From NCBI GenBank assembly GCA_910589195.1, contig CAJUTC010000002.1:62001-126000 (forward strand): a stretch of DNA of 64,000 nucleotides, in the 5' to 3' direction. Made by a program: the position numbers and the translations under genes. Below the pieces are notes generated by a model. The model ran no database searches, was not told where the DNA came from, and saw only the letters and a list, made by a program, of their open reading frames with translations. Numbering within the stretch: the stretch's first letter is position 1; every line of letters starts with the position of its first letter. This DNA is from an uncultured Lachnospiraceae bacterium. GTDB taxonomy: Bacteria; Bacillota; Clostridia; Lachnospirales; Lachnospiraceae. Shown here one piece after another: positions 28,699 to 37,657 of this stretch.

Positions 28699-29910
28699 AT
28701 GAGCAAACAAGTATTGGAAGGAATCCGGGTTTTGGATTTTACAACCATGGCGGCAGGGCCTACGGCAGGCGCTATGCTGGCTGATTATGGTGCGGAAGTG
28801 ATTAAGATTGAACGTCCCGGCAGAGGGGAGGACGGAAGGAAGTTCCCGCCCATGGTGGATGGGGAAAGTTTAAGCCACTGCTGGTTTAACCGGGGGAAAA
28901 AATCCCTGGCGGTGGATTTAACCGATCCGGAAGGCCTTATGGTAGTAAAAAAACTGATTCCTACCGCACAGGTGATTCTGGAAAATTTCCGTCCCGGAAC
29001 CATGAAAAAATACGGTTTGGATTATGAGAGCGTATGTAAGATGAAACCAGATATGGTATATGCTTCCCTTACTACGTTTGGGCAGACCGGAAAATATGTG
29101 TCCAAACCAGGCTATGATATTATCGCCCAGGCAATGTCCGGCATTATGAGCGTAACGGGAGAAGCAGACGGGGCGCCGCAAAAAAGCGGATTTCCGCTGG
29201 GGGATTTGCTGGGAGGACTGAATTTGTTTACCGGGATTATGACGGCCTTGTACCACTGGCGGGATACAGGGGAAGGGCAGTATGTGGATATTTCCCTTCT
29301 GCGGACGCTGATTTATGTGAATTCACCTTTGATTCACTGCAATTTTGGCCCGGAACGGATGAGCAAGCGTCAGGGAAACCACCATCCCACCATGTGCCCT
29401 TACGGGGTATTCCACTGCAAAGACGGGGATATTGTGATGGCGGCTGCCGGAAAGCGGATTTGGGAAAATTTGTGTGATCTTATGGGACGGCCAGAATGGA
29501 AAGAACATCCGGATTATTTGGAAGTATCGGATCGGGCAAGAAATCAGAAAACATTAATCCCCCTGTTAAATCAGTGGCTGACCGATACCTTTTCCGGGCA
29601 GGATGAGGCGCTGAAAGCGCTGGACGAGGCGGGTGTTCCCTGCTGCAAAGTATACAATGAATACCAGGTGTGGGAGGATGAAGAATTCAGGGCCAACGGA
29701 TGGATTCAGGAGCAGCCTACCATGCCCAATATGAAGAGCCGGCCCACCTTTATTACCAGAACCGGAAACTGCGGAATGTCCAAAACCCCGGCCCAGTTTA
29801 AACGGGCTCCTCTTTTAGGGGAACAAAATGAAGAGATTTTAAAAGAGCTGGGGTACAGCCCGGATAAGATAAAAGAGCTGGAAGAACGGTGGCCGCATCA
29901 GAGCTTGTAG
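28699..29910 (+). CDS. CaiB/BaiF-type class III CoA-transferase 1
   Basis: About 403 residues. Family III CoA-transferase with the N-terminal block GIRVLDFTTMAAGPTAGAMLADYGAEVIKIE and catalytic Asp169 in PLGDLLGG, which forms the acyl/aspartyl-CoA intermediates. It lacks the FldA/HadA-like features of the other three copies and is the most CaiB/BaiF-like of the set. ATG 28699 is preferred because AGGAG (28685-28689) is 9 nt upstream; ATG 28693 is only 3 nt from it. It would activate a carboxylic acid by transferring CoA from another acyl-CoA. The acid is unknown. An acyl-CoA dehydrogenase gene follows. Confidence 0.88.
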   Translation: MSKQVLEGIRVLDFTTMAAGPTAGAMLADYGAEVIKIERPGRGEDGRKFPPMVDGESLSHCWFNRGKKSLAVDLTDPEGLMVVKKLIPTAQVILENFRPGTMKKYGLDYESVCKMKPDMVYASLTTFGQTGKYVSKPGYDIIAQAMSGIMSVTGEADGAPQKSGFPLGDLLGGLNLFTGIMTALYHWRDTGEGQYVDISLLRTLIYVNSPLIHCNFGPERMSKRQGNHHPTMCPYGVFHCKDGDIVMAAAGKRIWENLCDLMGRPEWKEHPDYLEVSDRARNQKTLIPLLNQWLTDTFSGQDEALKALDEAGVPCCKVYNEYQVWEDEEFRANGWIQEQPTMPNMKSRPTFITRTGNCGMSKTPAQFKRAPLLGEQNEEILKELGYSPDKIKELEERWPHQSL

Positions 29911-29998
29911 GAAAAAGAAAATGGAACAGGCACCTTGTAAAAATGGATACGGGTGCTGCAAAGCGGAGAAAAGGGCAAAAAAGAAGAAAGGATATATG

Positions 29999-30065
29999 CA
30001 AACACAGATCATTTCCCCTTTGTGTTTGCGCCTCAAATGAAAATGCATGCGTTTTCGCTTGAGGC
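29999..30065 (+). promoter_or_regulatory. Tandem hairpins in front of acyl-CoA dehydrogenase 1
   Basis: Hairpin 1: CAAACACA (29999-30006) with TGTGTTTG (30021-30028), perfect. Hairpin 2: GCCTCAAATGAAAA (30030-30043) with TTTTCGCTTGAGGC (30052-30065), 12 of 14 paired. The only Shine-Dalgarno-like bases before the ATG at 30078, GAGG (30061-30064), lie inside the second stem, so the structure could limit translation. Confidence 0.6.
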
Positions 30066-30077
30066 ATGGTGTAAAAT

Positions 30078-31217
30078 ATGAACGGACTTTATAATATTAC
30101 GGAAGATCAGCAAAGCTTAGTGGAATTGATACGGGACTTTATGACCAGGGAAATTAAGCCCCACGTGTTGGAATGGGAAAAAGAAGGACATTATCCAAAG
30201 GAAGTAATCCAGCAGGGAATTGAGATGGGGCTTCATATGATGCAGGTGCCGGAAGAATTTGGCGGAATGGGTCTGGATACCACCACCACTGCGATGATGA
30301 TTGAAGAAGGCGCTAAAGTAGAAAGCACCTTTATGGGCATGTTTAACGTTACCAGTATGGGTGGGAAAATCGTAATGGCGGCAGGAACCAAGGAGCAGAA
30401 AGAGTATTATGCTAGCCTGCTGCAAAAGGGGTATATCAGCTCCTTCTGCCTGACGGAGCCGGATGCTGGTTCCGACAGCGCGGCCGTGCGTACCAGCGCT
30501 GTAAAAAAGGGAGATCACTATATTATTAACGGAACAAAAATGTTTATTACCAATGCATCCCTGGCAGACGTATTTTTAGTGGTGGCCACACTGGACCCTT
30601 CAAAAGGCGCCAAGGGGCTGGCTACCTTTATAGTGGAAAAAGAACAAAGCGGCGTACAGATCGGAAAAAAGATCGATAAGATCGGTATGCGCCTGTCCAA
30701 TACGGCTGAGGTTATTTTTGACAATGTGGAAGTTCCGGCAAGTAATCTGATTGGCACAGAAGAAAGCGGGTTTGTAAATGCCATGAAAGTGTTGACAGCT
30801 TCCCGTCCGATTATTGCAGCGTCCAGCTTAGGCGCCTGCCAGTTGGCGCGTGACTTGGCTATCCAGTATTCCAAAGAGCGGGTGGCATTCGGAAAACCCA
30901 TTTGCGCAAAACAGATGATACAGGAAAAGCTGGCGAATATGGAAATTCTGATTCAGGCTGGCCGTGGCCTGGTATACAACGCAACTATGCTTTTGGATCA
31001 GGGAAAATCATGCAACAAAGAGGCGGCTATCGCAAAATGTTTTGTAACAGAAGCATACGGAAAAATTACGGATGACGCCCTTCAGATTTTTGGAGGATAT
31101 GGTCTTTGTGATGAATACTTAATTTCCAAACTGTATCGGGATTCTAGGGTAAACCGGATTATTGAAGGCACCAATGAAATCCAGCGGGTGGTGATTTCCA
31201 AGGCTATGCTGCGCTAG
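30078..31217 (+). CDS. Acyl-CoA dehydrogenase 1
   Basis: A 379-residue FAD flavoprotein of the acyl-CoA dehydrogenase family. The middle domain has CLTEPDAGSDSAAVRTSA, and the catalytic base is Glu363 in IIEGTNEIQRVVIS, the position used by short-chain and butyryl-CoA dehydrogenases. It introduces (or, with a bifurcating ETF, removes) a 2,3-double bond in an acyl-CoA. The electron partner is probably the EtfBA pair at 45.8-47.6 kb. Its leader holds two hairpins and it has no clear free ribosome-binding site. A GntP-type permease follows after 288 bp. Confidence 0.92.
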   Translation: MNGLYNITEDQQSLVELIRDFMTREIKPHVLEWEKEGHYPKEVIQQGIEMGLHMMQVPEEFGGMGLDTTTTAMMIEEGAKVESTFMGMFNVTSMGGKIVMAAGTKEQKEYYASLLQKGYISSFCLTEPDAGSDSAAVRTSAVKKGDHYIINGTKMFITNASLADVFLVVATLDPSKGAKGLATFIVEKEQSGVQIGKKIDKIGMRLSNTAEVIFDNVEVPASNLIGTEESGFVNAMKVLTASRPIIAASSLGACQLARDLAIQYSKERVAFGKPICAKQMIQEKLANMEILIQAGRGLVYNATMLLDQGKSCNKEAAIAKCFVTEAYGKITDDALQIFGGYGLCDEYLISKLYRDSRVNRIIEGTNEIQRVVISKAMLR

Positions 31218-31319
31218 TGTACTGTACCATTGATATCTGTGAAACCAGATCCGGTTTGAATAGGGATTTTTCCAGCCGCCATGCTGTTTTCAGCCGTATT
31301 TTGCCTTTGACAGGCAATG

Positions 31320-31332
31320 GGTTGTTTTAACC
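31320..31332. promoter_or_regulatory. Candidate regulon operator, site A
   Basis: GGTT-GTTTT-AACC inverted repeat in the 288-bp gap before the first permease gene. It matches the perfect sites at 33935-33949 and 49333-49347 except for one flanking base. It lies 74 bp upstream of the -10 of a putative promoter with -35 TTGACA. Confidence 0.65.
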
Positions 31333-31383
31333 AGAAAGGGCAGGAAATTAAATTGATATTTTTGTGACAAGTAACGTGGCTGT

Positions 31384-31411
31384 TTGACAGGTACTTTGTT
31401 ATCATTATGGC
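31384..31411 (+). promoter_or_regulatory. Candidate promoter of permease 1
   Basis: A perfect TTGACA (31384-31389), 16-nt spacer and weak TATGGC (31406-31411). The weak -10 fits a promoter that needs an activator bound at the upstream repeat at 31320-31332. Confidence 0.5.
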
Positions 31412-31505
31412 ATAAACAGGTGCTATTTTGGAAGGTGGCTTGGCCAAATAAGGCTCAATGCCACAGGAAGGAAAATAGTGCCACAAGTACGAAAGGGGTC
31501 ATAAT

Positions 31506-32822
31506 ATGATTAGTTTACTCGGTATTGTAATTGGCTTGGCGCTCTTTATTTTGTTAGCTTATGTAGGCTACAACACAATAATTGTTGCCATTGCCGCTGG
31601 GATGATGGTTGCAGTATTCGGCGGCTTAAATCCGTTTGAGGCGCTATCTTCTGCTTTTATGCCAAAGGCAGTAGGCTTTATGCAGGGATATTTCCTGATT
31701 TTCCTGTTCAGCGCATTATTTGCCCGCTTTATGGGAGATTCCGGAGCAGCGCCGTCCATTGCCGTTAAGGTAGCCAGAATCGCAAAAAAATCCAAAAACC
31801 CGGATATGCAGCGCTGGCTGGCAGTTATGGTGCTTCCTCTGATCCAGTTAATTCTTACATATGGCGGCGTAAATGTATTTGTAGTTGTATTTATTCTGGT
31901 AGCCATTGCGCGTTCTCTGTTTAAAGAGTTGAATATTCCCTGGTGGATGTATTCCTGTTCCTGTTTAGGCTCCTCTACCGTAACCATTGGCATGCTGCCC
32001 GGATCTCCGCAGATTCAGAATATTATTCCCTGTGAGTATTTCCAGTCCACTACAATGGCGGCGCCTGTGCTTGGCATATTGTGTTCTCTGATTACTTTTG
32101 CCATTGGATCCGGCTATATCTGGTGGCAGTGTAAACGTACGAATAACAAAGGGGAAGGCTTTATGCCTACCGGTGAATTAATTGACAAAGAAAAGCTGGC
32201 AGAAGTGAGCATCAAAAATGAAAAGCCTTTGTGGGCCTGCCTGCTTCCTATGATCGTAGTTATAGTAGTGCTGAATTTCTTAAAGCAGAGCGCTGTAGTT
32301 GCGCTGTTTTCCGGCTGCCTGGTGGCCTGGGTACTGTATGATCCCAGAAAGCAGGACTTAAAGAAAATTTTTTCCGGCGCAATGCCTCAGGCAATTATGC
32401 CGTTAATTACCGTTTGCTGTGCCTCTGGTTTCGGCGGAATCGTTTCTGCAGTGCCCGGGTTCCAGACCATCGTAAGCAGCTTGGATGCTCTGGGAACCAG
32501 CCCGTTAACCATTGTTTTAGTGGTTAATGTATGTTCCGGTATCTGTGGATCCGCATCTTCCGGTGAAAATATTGCGCTTCAGAATTTTGCAGACCGGTTT
32601 CTTGCAACCGGAATCCCAGGCCCCCAGCTCCACCGTCTGGTTGCCATGTCTTCCATCGGTTTGGATACCCTGCCTCACAGCGCTGGCGTTATAACCATGC
32701 TGTCTACTACAAAGCTGACCCATAAGCAGGCGTATATCAATAACTTTATTTTATCATTGTTATTGCCAATTGTAATTGCCTGCTTTGCGGCTGTGCTGAT
32801 TTCCATGGGATTCTATTTGTAA
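31506..32822 (+). CDS. GntP-family carboxylate permease 1
   Basis: A 438-residue integral membrane protein with about 11-12 hydrophobic helices of the GntP/ArsB-like symporter type (family known for gluconate, fructuronate and D-serine uptake). Conserved small-residue loops include LTYGGVNVFVVVF, MLPGSPQIQN and GICGSASSGENIALQNFADRFL, and LDTLPHSAG near the end. Two paralogues lie at 37658 and 54037. It is probably an H+ symporter for the acid that this cluster metabolises. The start has a GAAAGGGG site nearby. Confidence 0.85.
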   Translation: MISLLGIVIGLALFILLAYVGYNTIIVAIAAGMMVAVFGGLNPFEALSSAFMPKAVGFMQGYFLIFLFSALFARFMGDSGAAPSIAVKVARIAKKSKNPDMQRWLAVMVLPLIQLILTYGGVNVFVVVFILVAIARSLFKELNIPWWMYSCSCLGSSTVTIGMLPGSPQIQNIIPCEYFQSTTMAAPVLGILCSLITFAIGSGYIWWQCKRTNNKGEGFMPTGELIDKEKLAEVSIKNEKPLWACLLPMIVVIVVLNFLKQSAVVALFSGCLVAWVLYDPRKQDLKKIFSGAMPQAIMPLITVCCASGFGGIVSAVPGFQTIVSSLDALGTSPLTIVLVVNVCSGICGSASSGENIALQNFADRFLATGIPGPQLHRLVAMSSIGLDTLPHSAGVITMLSTTKLTHKQAYINNFILSLLLPIVIACFAAVLISMGFYL

Positions 32823-33001
32823 ACCATAGCAGGAAACCTTCATGCCCCGCTTAGGGTGCTGCCATGAATGAAATGGGGGTTCCTGCGAACCTCCGGGGGA
32901 TGTACAGAAAACGGGTAAGGAAGATGCCGCTTTGCGGCCCCGCTTTCGCACAGTTCAGTGCCGGAGCACGGAACTTTCATAGGAAATTAGCAAAAAGAAA
33001 G

Positions 33002-33047
33002 AGCCGGAAGCCAAGTCCTCACGTTTGAGGAGCTGGCTTCTGGCTTT
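33002..33047. terminator. Bidirectional terminator between permease 1 and crotonase 1
   Basis: Arms 33002-33021 and 33026-33045 pair over 20 bp with two mismatches and one wobble around the loop CGTT. TTTCTT follows on the plus strand and CTCTTTCTTTTT on the minus strand. The rest of the 32823-33058 gap holds a smaller hairpin, GGGGGTTC/GAACCTCC (32875-32894). Confidence 0.8.
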
Positions 33048-33058
33048 CTTATTTCTTG

Positions 33059-33862
33059 CTACTTGCCTTGGAATACAGGACGGCGTTTTTCCAGAAATGC
33101 ATAGACGGCTTCGGCGTGATCAGCAGTATGGGTCAGGCGATCTGCACAGTCGGCTTCCATACTCATGCATTGGTATAAATCAGGATAGAAAATCCGGTTA
33201 ATAGAAGCTTTGATTTCGGCATAAGCGCATGCGGGGCCGGCGGCAAGCTGGGACACCTGTTTGGTTACGGTTTCTTCCAGTTGTTCAGCCGGGACTGCCT
33301 GAGTGATAATCCCCATATGGGCGGCTTCCTTTCCAGTAAAACGCCGTCCTGTCATAAACAGATCCGTTGCTCTGGCTGGTCCTACCCGGCGGCTCAACAT
33401 CAGAGAGCTGCCCATATCAGGCGCTAATCCGATTCCCACAAAGGCCATAGACATTTTCGCATTTTCTTCAGCAATAGAAAAATCGCAGGCCATTGCCAAA
33501 CTCATGCCACCTCCGGCACAGGCTCCCTCGATCTGGCATATTATCGGTTTTTCCGTCTGGCGGATGGTTAGAATCAGGCGGTTTAATTTGGCCATATTAA
33601 TTTTTGTTTCCGTTTCCGGACGAATACCCTTAGCATAGCAGTCAACCCGTTTTTTCATGGAAGTAATATCGCCTCCGGCGCAGAAACGTCCTCCGGCGCC
33701 TTGAAACAGAATAACTCTGATATCCGGATCGAAACGGTATTGTTCCAGAACTTCATGGATCTCCGCAGCCATCGGTTGGCTTAAGGCGTTTAATTTTGCA
33801 GGGTCGTTGAGAAGAATTTGTCCTACTTGCCCGGTAATTGATGCTTGAATAAATTGGTACAT
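33059..33862 (-). CDS. Crotonase-fold protein 1 (isomerase-like)
   Basis: A 267-residue enoyl-CoA hydratase/isomerase superfamily protein. The two oxyanion-hole segments GGRFCAGGDI and GACAGGGMS are present. Both catalytic glutamates of true enoyl-CoA hydratase (Glu144 and Glu164 of the rat enzyme) are replaced, by Ser121 and Phe141 here. It is therefore unlikely to hydrate crotonyl-type substrates and looks more like a PaaG-type isomerase. It is transcribed opposite to its neighbours; its promoter region (minus TATAAT at 33904-33899) lies next to operator site B. Confidence 0.85.
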   Translation of the reverse strand: MYQFIQASITGQVGQILLNDPAKLNALSQPMAAEIHEVLEQYRFDPDIRVILFQGAGGRFCAGGDITSMKKRVDCYAKGIRPETETKINMAKLNRLILTIRQTEKPIICQIEGACAGGGMSLAMACDFSIAEENAKMSMAFVGIGLAPDMGSSLMLSRRVGPARATDLFMTGRRFTGKEAAHMGIITQAVPAEQLEETVTKQVSQLAAGPACAYAEIKASINRIFYPDLYQCMSMEADCADRLTHTADHAEAVYAFLEKRRPVFQGK

Positions 33863-34272
33863 GTAACCTCCTCCTTGTAATTGCTGCTGTTATCTAAAAT
33901 TATAAAGGGACTTTGAATAACCAGCAGGCTGTTTTGGTTGTTTTAACCAGTATAGCGGATAAAAAGAAAAGATACATCAGTGAAAACGCAGATAATAAAA
34001 AATCGGAATGGAGAAAACACTGGATATTTTATACATATGGAGAAATCTACAAAATGGAGGAATACAAATCCGGTTGTTCTTTGTGCAGTTCAACATAGAT
34101 AAAAATTTGACGAACTGTTAAAGTATAGGAAACGTCATAAATAGTTTCCTTATGACATTTGCTGCGCCGATTTTTGCAGTGTGAAAAGGCGGAATATACC
34201 TTGCAAAAATCGCGGGCATCCGTTTTAGATTGTATCGCAAGAAGATTTGCGTATGAAAAAGGAGGATTTGAC
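33863..34272. other. 410-bp divergent regulatory region
   Basis: The gap between crotonase 1 (minus) and NMO2 (plus) holds operator site B at 33935-33949, a perfect minus-strand TATAAT (33904-33899) for crotonase 1, and a plus-strand TTGACG (34107-34112) without a well-placed -10. The rest is AT-rich. A 61-codon TTG-started frame (33913-34098) overlaps the operator and has no family features; I do not call it. Confidence 0.6.
33935..33949. promoter_or_regulatory. Candidate regulon operator, site B
   Basis: A perfect inverted repeat TGGTT-GTTTT-AACCA. Its centre is about 50 bp upstream of the expected transcript start of crotonase 1 on the minus strand, a position typical for activators, and it also faces the NMO2 operon. 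Confidence 0.75.
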
Positions 34273-35253
34273 ATGATTCAGACGAAGTTTACAAAGATGT
34301 TCGGAATTGAAAAACCAATTGTGCAAGGCGGTATGCAACATTTAGGGATTTCTGACTTTGCATCCATTGTGTGCAATGCAGGCGGGATGGGAACTATCAA
34401 TATTACCTGCTATCCGGGGATTGAGGAGTTTCATGAAGATGTGGTTAAAATGAAATCTTTGACGGATAAGCCATTTATTGTAAACATTTCTCTGGTTCCG
34501 GATTTAACAAAAGGCGAAGAAATCTTTCAATATATTGATGTATGCGCCCGTGAAGAGGTTGCGGCAATTGAGTTTGCAGGCGCTTCCCCGGTGGAATTTA
34601 TGCCTGCATGCAAAGAGGCCGGGATTAAAGTAATCCATAAAAGCCCCAATGCAAAAGTAGCGGCAAGCATGGCAAGAAAGGGCGCCGATGTGATCACCAT
34701 AGCAGGTTATGAGGTAGCCGGACATCCTAGTATGGATGGAATCGGAACCTTTGTCCTTGCAAATAAGGCGGCTAAAGTATGCGCAGAATACGGAGTGCCT
34801 GTGCTGGCGGCAGGCGGGGTTGCAGACGGGAAAGGATTGGCCGCAGCGTTAGCTTTAGGGGCAGAAGGCGTGGTAATGGGAACCCGGTTTGTAGCCACCA
34901 CCGAATGCCCGATTTCTGATAACCATAAGCAGTGGCTTTTGGATCACACGGAAAAGGATACTGCCCTGACACAGAAATCCATCCATAATATGGCCCGTGT
35001 TGCCAATAATATGGCGGCAAAGCTTACGCTTGAAATGGAAGCCAGGGGAACCACCCTTCAAGAGCTGATGACAGTAATTTCCGGGAAAATCAGTAAGCAG
35101 TGCTACAAAAACGGCAACGTGGACGGCGGAATCTATGCGGTAGGGCCTGCAATGGGATTAATTGATGAGATTAAGACCGTACAAAAATTGATGGACGATA
35201 TGGTAGCAGAGGCGGAAGACGTAATCGGAAGCTTAAAGGCACAGATCGTATAG
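34273..35253 (+). CDS. Nitronate monooxygenase/FabK-type flavoprotein (NMO2)
   Basis: A 326-residue FMN TIM-barrel protein, clearly paralogous to NMO1 (PIVQGGMQHLGISD, YEVAGHPSMDGIGT, AAGGVADGKGLAA, GVVMGTRFVATTECPI). ATG 34273 follows GGAGG (34261-34265); an in-frame extension upstream has no family-like sequence. It leads the run NMO2, CoA-transferase 2, NMO3, permease 2, with short gaps, which is probably one operon. The reaction is inferred only: reduction or oxidation of a CoA-bound or nitro substrate. Confidence 0.85.
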   Translation: MIQTKFTKMFGIEKPIVQGGMQHLGISDFASIVCNAGGMGTINITCYPGIEEFHEDVVKMKSLTDKPFIVNISLVPDLTKGEEIFQYIDVCAREEVAAIEFAGASPVEFMPACKEAGIKVIHKSPNAKVAASMARKGADVITIAGYEVAGHPSMDGIGTFVLANKAAKVCAEYGVPVLAAGGVADGKGLAAALALGAEGVVMGTRFVATTECPISDNHKQWLLDHTEKDTALTQKSIHNMARVANNMAAKLTLEMEARGTTLQELMTVISGKISKQCYKNGNVDGGIYAVGPAMGLIDEIKTVQKLMDDMVAEAEDVIGSLKAQIV

Positions 35254-35339
35254 AAGGAAAATAAAAAACGGAAAATCAGAAAACTTGTATGAGTAAAAGC
35301 GATATAGAACATTTGCAGTGGAAACAATTGGAGGAAGAA

Positions 35340-36617
35340 ATGACAGAAAACACCAACTACAGGCCACTAGAGGGCATTCAGATTGTGGAGCTTTCTACAA
35401 TGGTGGCAGCCGGCTCCTGCGGCAGGATGCTGGCAGATTGGGGCGCTGACGTAATTAAGGTAGAAAGTTCAAGCGGAGATATGTTCCGCAATTTCCCGAA
35501 GACTTTTTTTGTTCCCTGTACCATGGACGAAAACCCGCTGTTTGATAACTTAAACGCGGGAAAACGGGGAATCGTATTAAATTTGAAAACGCCGGAAGGC
35601 ATGGAAGCCATGCACCGGATGCTGGAGAAGGCCGACGTATTCCTTACCAATACCAGGCCGAAAGCCCTGAAACGGCTGGGACTTGACTACGAAACCTTAA
35701 AAGAGAAGTATCCCAAACTGATCATGGCAAATGTAAACGGCTTCGGAGAAAAGGGGCCGAAAAAAGACAATCCCGGCTTTGACACGGTAGCATTTTGGGC
35801 TAGCAGCGGGTTTAACGCCGATATGATGGTGGAAGGCCCGGGAAGCTATCCGGTATACAGTTCCGCCGGCCCGGGGGATATTGTGACAGCCATGGGTCTT
35901 TGCTATGCCATTACCGCAGCCTTATTTAAGCGCACACAGACAGGTCTTGGAGATCACGTAAGCAGTTCTCTTTATGGAACCGCATTGTGGTGCTTCCATA
36001 TTATGGCGGTAGCTACTGAGGAACAGTACGGATATACATATCCGAAAACCAGAGAAAACAGTGCCCCCACCGGAGCACCTTTTCGGACGAAAGATAATGA
36101 GTGGGTTATGACGACCCTTCTGCAGATTGAAAAGCAGTGGCCCATTCTCTGCAACGCATTGGGCGTTCCAGAGCTGGGAACCGATCCAAAGTATAATACA
36201 GCCTTGCAGCAGAGGAAACCGGAGATCCGCAAGTATCTGATGGAACGGTTTGCTGAAATTTACGCAACCAAGACAGCGGATGAGTGGTGTGAGATTTTGA
36301 CTAAGGCGGATATTGTAAATGATAAGCTGGCCCACTATAAAGATATGGAACACAGTGAACAGGCCTGGGCCAATGAATATATCCATGAGGTTACCTGCCC
36401 TAACGGCAAGAAATCCATCCTAGTCCGTCCGGCCATGCGCAGTGAAAAGATGGGAATTCCTGCATGGAAGCGTGGGCCTATGCTGGGAGAGCATACAGAA
36501 GCCGTATTAGAAGAATACGGGTATACCAGAGAACAGATCCAGGAGATGGAAGCAAAGGATGCAGCCGTGCAGTTGGACGTATCCCAATACCAACATCTGG
36601 ATGAAGAGGAATCGTAA
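35340..36617 (+). CDS. FldA/HadA-like class III CoA-transferase 2
   Basis: About 425 residues. Motifs LEGIQIVELSTMVAAGSCGRMLADWGADVIKVES, YETLKEKYPKLI and FGEKGPKKDNPGFD resemble CoA-transferases acting on aryl-lactate or 2-hydroxy acids (FldA, HadA) more than CaiB. The catalytic aspartate is Asp180 in GPGDIVTA. ATG 35340 has GGAGG (35330-35334) 5 nt upstream; an earlier in-frame ATG at 35289 lacks a site. NMO3 follows 10 bp after the stop. Product and donor CoA thioester are unknown. Confidence 0.87.
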   Translation: MTENTNYRPLEGIQIVELSTMVAAGSCGRMLADWGADVIKVESSSGDMFRNFPKTFFVPCTMDENPLFDNLNAGKRGIVLNLKTPEGMEAMHRMLEKADVFLTNTRPKALKRLGLDYETLKEKYPKLIMANVNGFGEKGPKKDNPGFDTVAFWASSGFNADMMVEGPGSYPVYSSAGPGDIVTAMGLCYAITAALFKRTQTGLGDHVSSSLYGTALWCFHIMAVATEEQYGYTYPKTRENSAPTGAPFRTKDNEWVMTTLLQIEKQWPILCNALGVPELGTDPKYNTALQQRKPEIRKYLMERFAEIYATKTADEWCEILTKADIVNDKLAHYKDMEHSEQAWANEYIHEVTCPNGKKSILVRPAMRSEKMGIPAWKRGPMLGEHTEAVLEEYGYTREQIQEMEAKDAAVQLDVSQYQHLDEEES

Positions 36618-36627
36618 GGAGGAAGCT

Positions 36628-37596
36628 ATGAAGACAAGATTAACCCAAATGCTTGGGATTCGGTATCCCATTATGCAGGGAGGCATGCAGAATATAGGAA
36701 CCCCAATTCTGGCTTCTGCCGTTTCCAATGCTGGTGGATTAGGCACAATTAACGCCACAATCTATCCGAAATTAGAAGATTTGCAGGAAGCAATCCGAGA
36801 AACAAAAGAACGGACAAACCAGCCGTTTTGCGTGAATATTTCCCTTCTTCCTGGTGTGTCTGTGGGGGATGCCACAAAAGATGTGATCCGGCTTTGTGGC
36901 CAAGAAGGGGTAGCTGTAATTGAAACGGCAGGAACTAGCCCAAAGGAGCTGGTTCCCCTGATTCATGAGGCAGGCGTCCTTCATTTTCATAAGGTTCCTA
37001 CTATAAAGCATGCTTTAAGTGCAGAGCGTGCCGGTGTGGACGGTGTGGAAGTGGTAGGATATGAGTGCGGAGGACATCCGGGAGCTCAGGGGTTAGGTTC
37101 TATTGTCCTGACCAATAAGGCAGCGAAAAAGTGCCGGATTCCGGTAATTGCCGGAGGCGGCTATGTGGACGGCTTCGGATTGGCGGCAGCTTTGGCTATG
37201 GGCGCGGAGGGGGTTGTTTTGGGAACCCGGTTTGTAGCGGTAAAAGAATGCCCCGTTCATGATAATTTTAAGCAGTGGGTAGTAGACGCGGAAGAAACCG
37301 ATACCGTACTTTGCCAAAAGTCCATCCGGAATATGGTTCGCGTTGCGGATAATGCCACAGCAAGGGAATGTTTAGAGTTAGAAAAGGATCCGGAAATTAC
37401 AGTTGAAAAACTGATGCCGGTAATTCAGGGAACCAGGGGAAGAACCTGCTACGCAAACGGTGATACAGACGGATGCCTGTTCCCCATAGGGACCTGCGTC
37501 GGACTGATTGAAACCATTCCTTCTGTGGAAGAGGTAATACAAAGCATGATAATGGAATATGAGCAGGCGATGAAACGCTTGCAGGGAATCGGTTAA
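36628..37596 (+). CDS. Nitronate monooxygenase/FabK-type flavoprotein (NMO3)
   Basis: A 322-residue third paralogue (PIMQGGMQNIGTP, YECGGHPGAQGLGS, AGGGYVDGFGLAA, GVVLGTRFVAVKECPV). Its active-site loop has GYECGGHP where NMO1 and NMO2 have EVAGHP, which suggests a different substrate. ATG 36628 follows AAGGAGGAAG and lies 10 bp after the CoA-transferase stop. Permease 2 follows after 61 bp. Confidence 0.85.
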   Translation: MKTRLTQMLGIRYPIMQGGMQNIGTPILASAVSNAGGLGTINATIYPKLEDLQEAIRETKERTNQPFCVNISLLPGVSVGDATKDVIRLCGQEGVAVIETAGTSPKELVPLIHEAGVLHFHKVPTIKHALSAERAGVDGVEVVGYECGGHPGAQGLGSIVLTNKAAKKCRIPVIAGGGYVDGFGLAAALAMGAEGVVLGTRFVAVKECPVHDNFKQWVVDAEETDTVLCQKSIRNMVRVADNATARECLELEKDPEITVEKLMPVIQGTRGRTCYANGDTDGCLFPIGTCVGLIETIPSVEEVIQSMIMEYEQAMKRLQGIG

Positions 37597-37657
37597 ACGG
37601 AGAAAAAGGGCAGTAAGCCTTTGGTTTCGGCGTTTCGCAAATGAGAAGGAGAATGTT

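Noticed and set aside
33913..34098. 61-codon frame in the crotonase 1 / NMO2 gap
   Set aside because: TTG start, no ribosome site, no recognisable sequence, and it contains operator site B.
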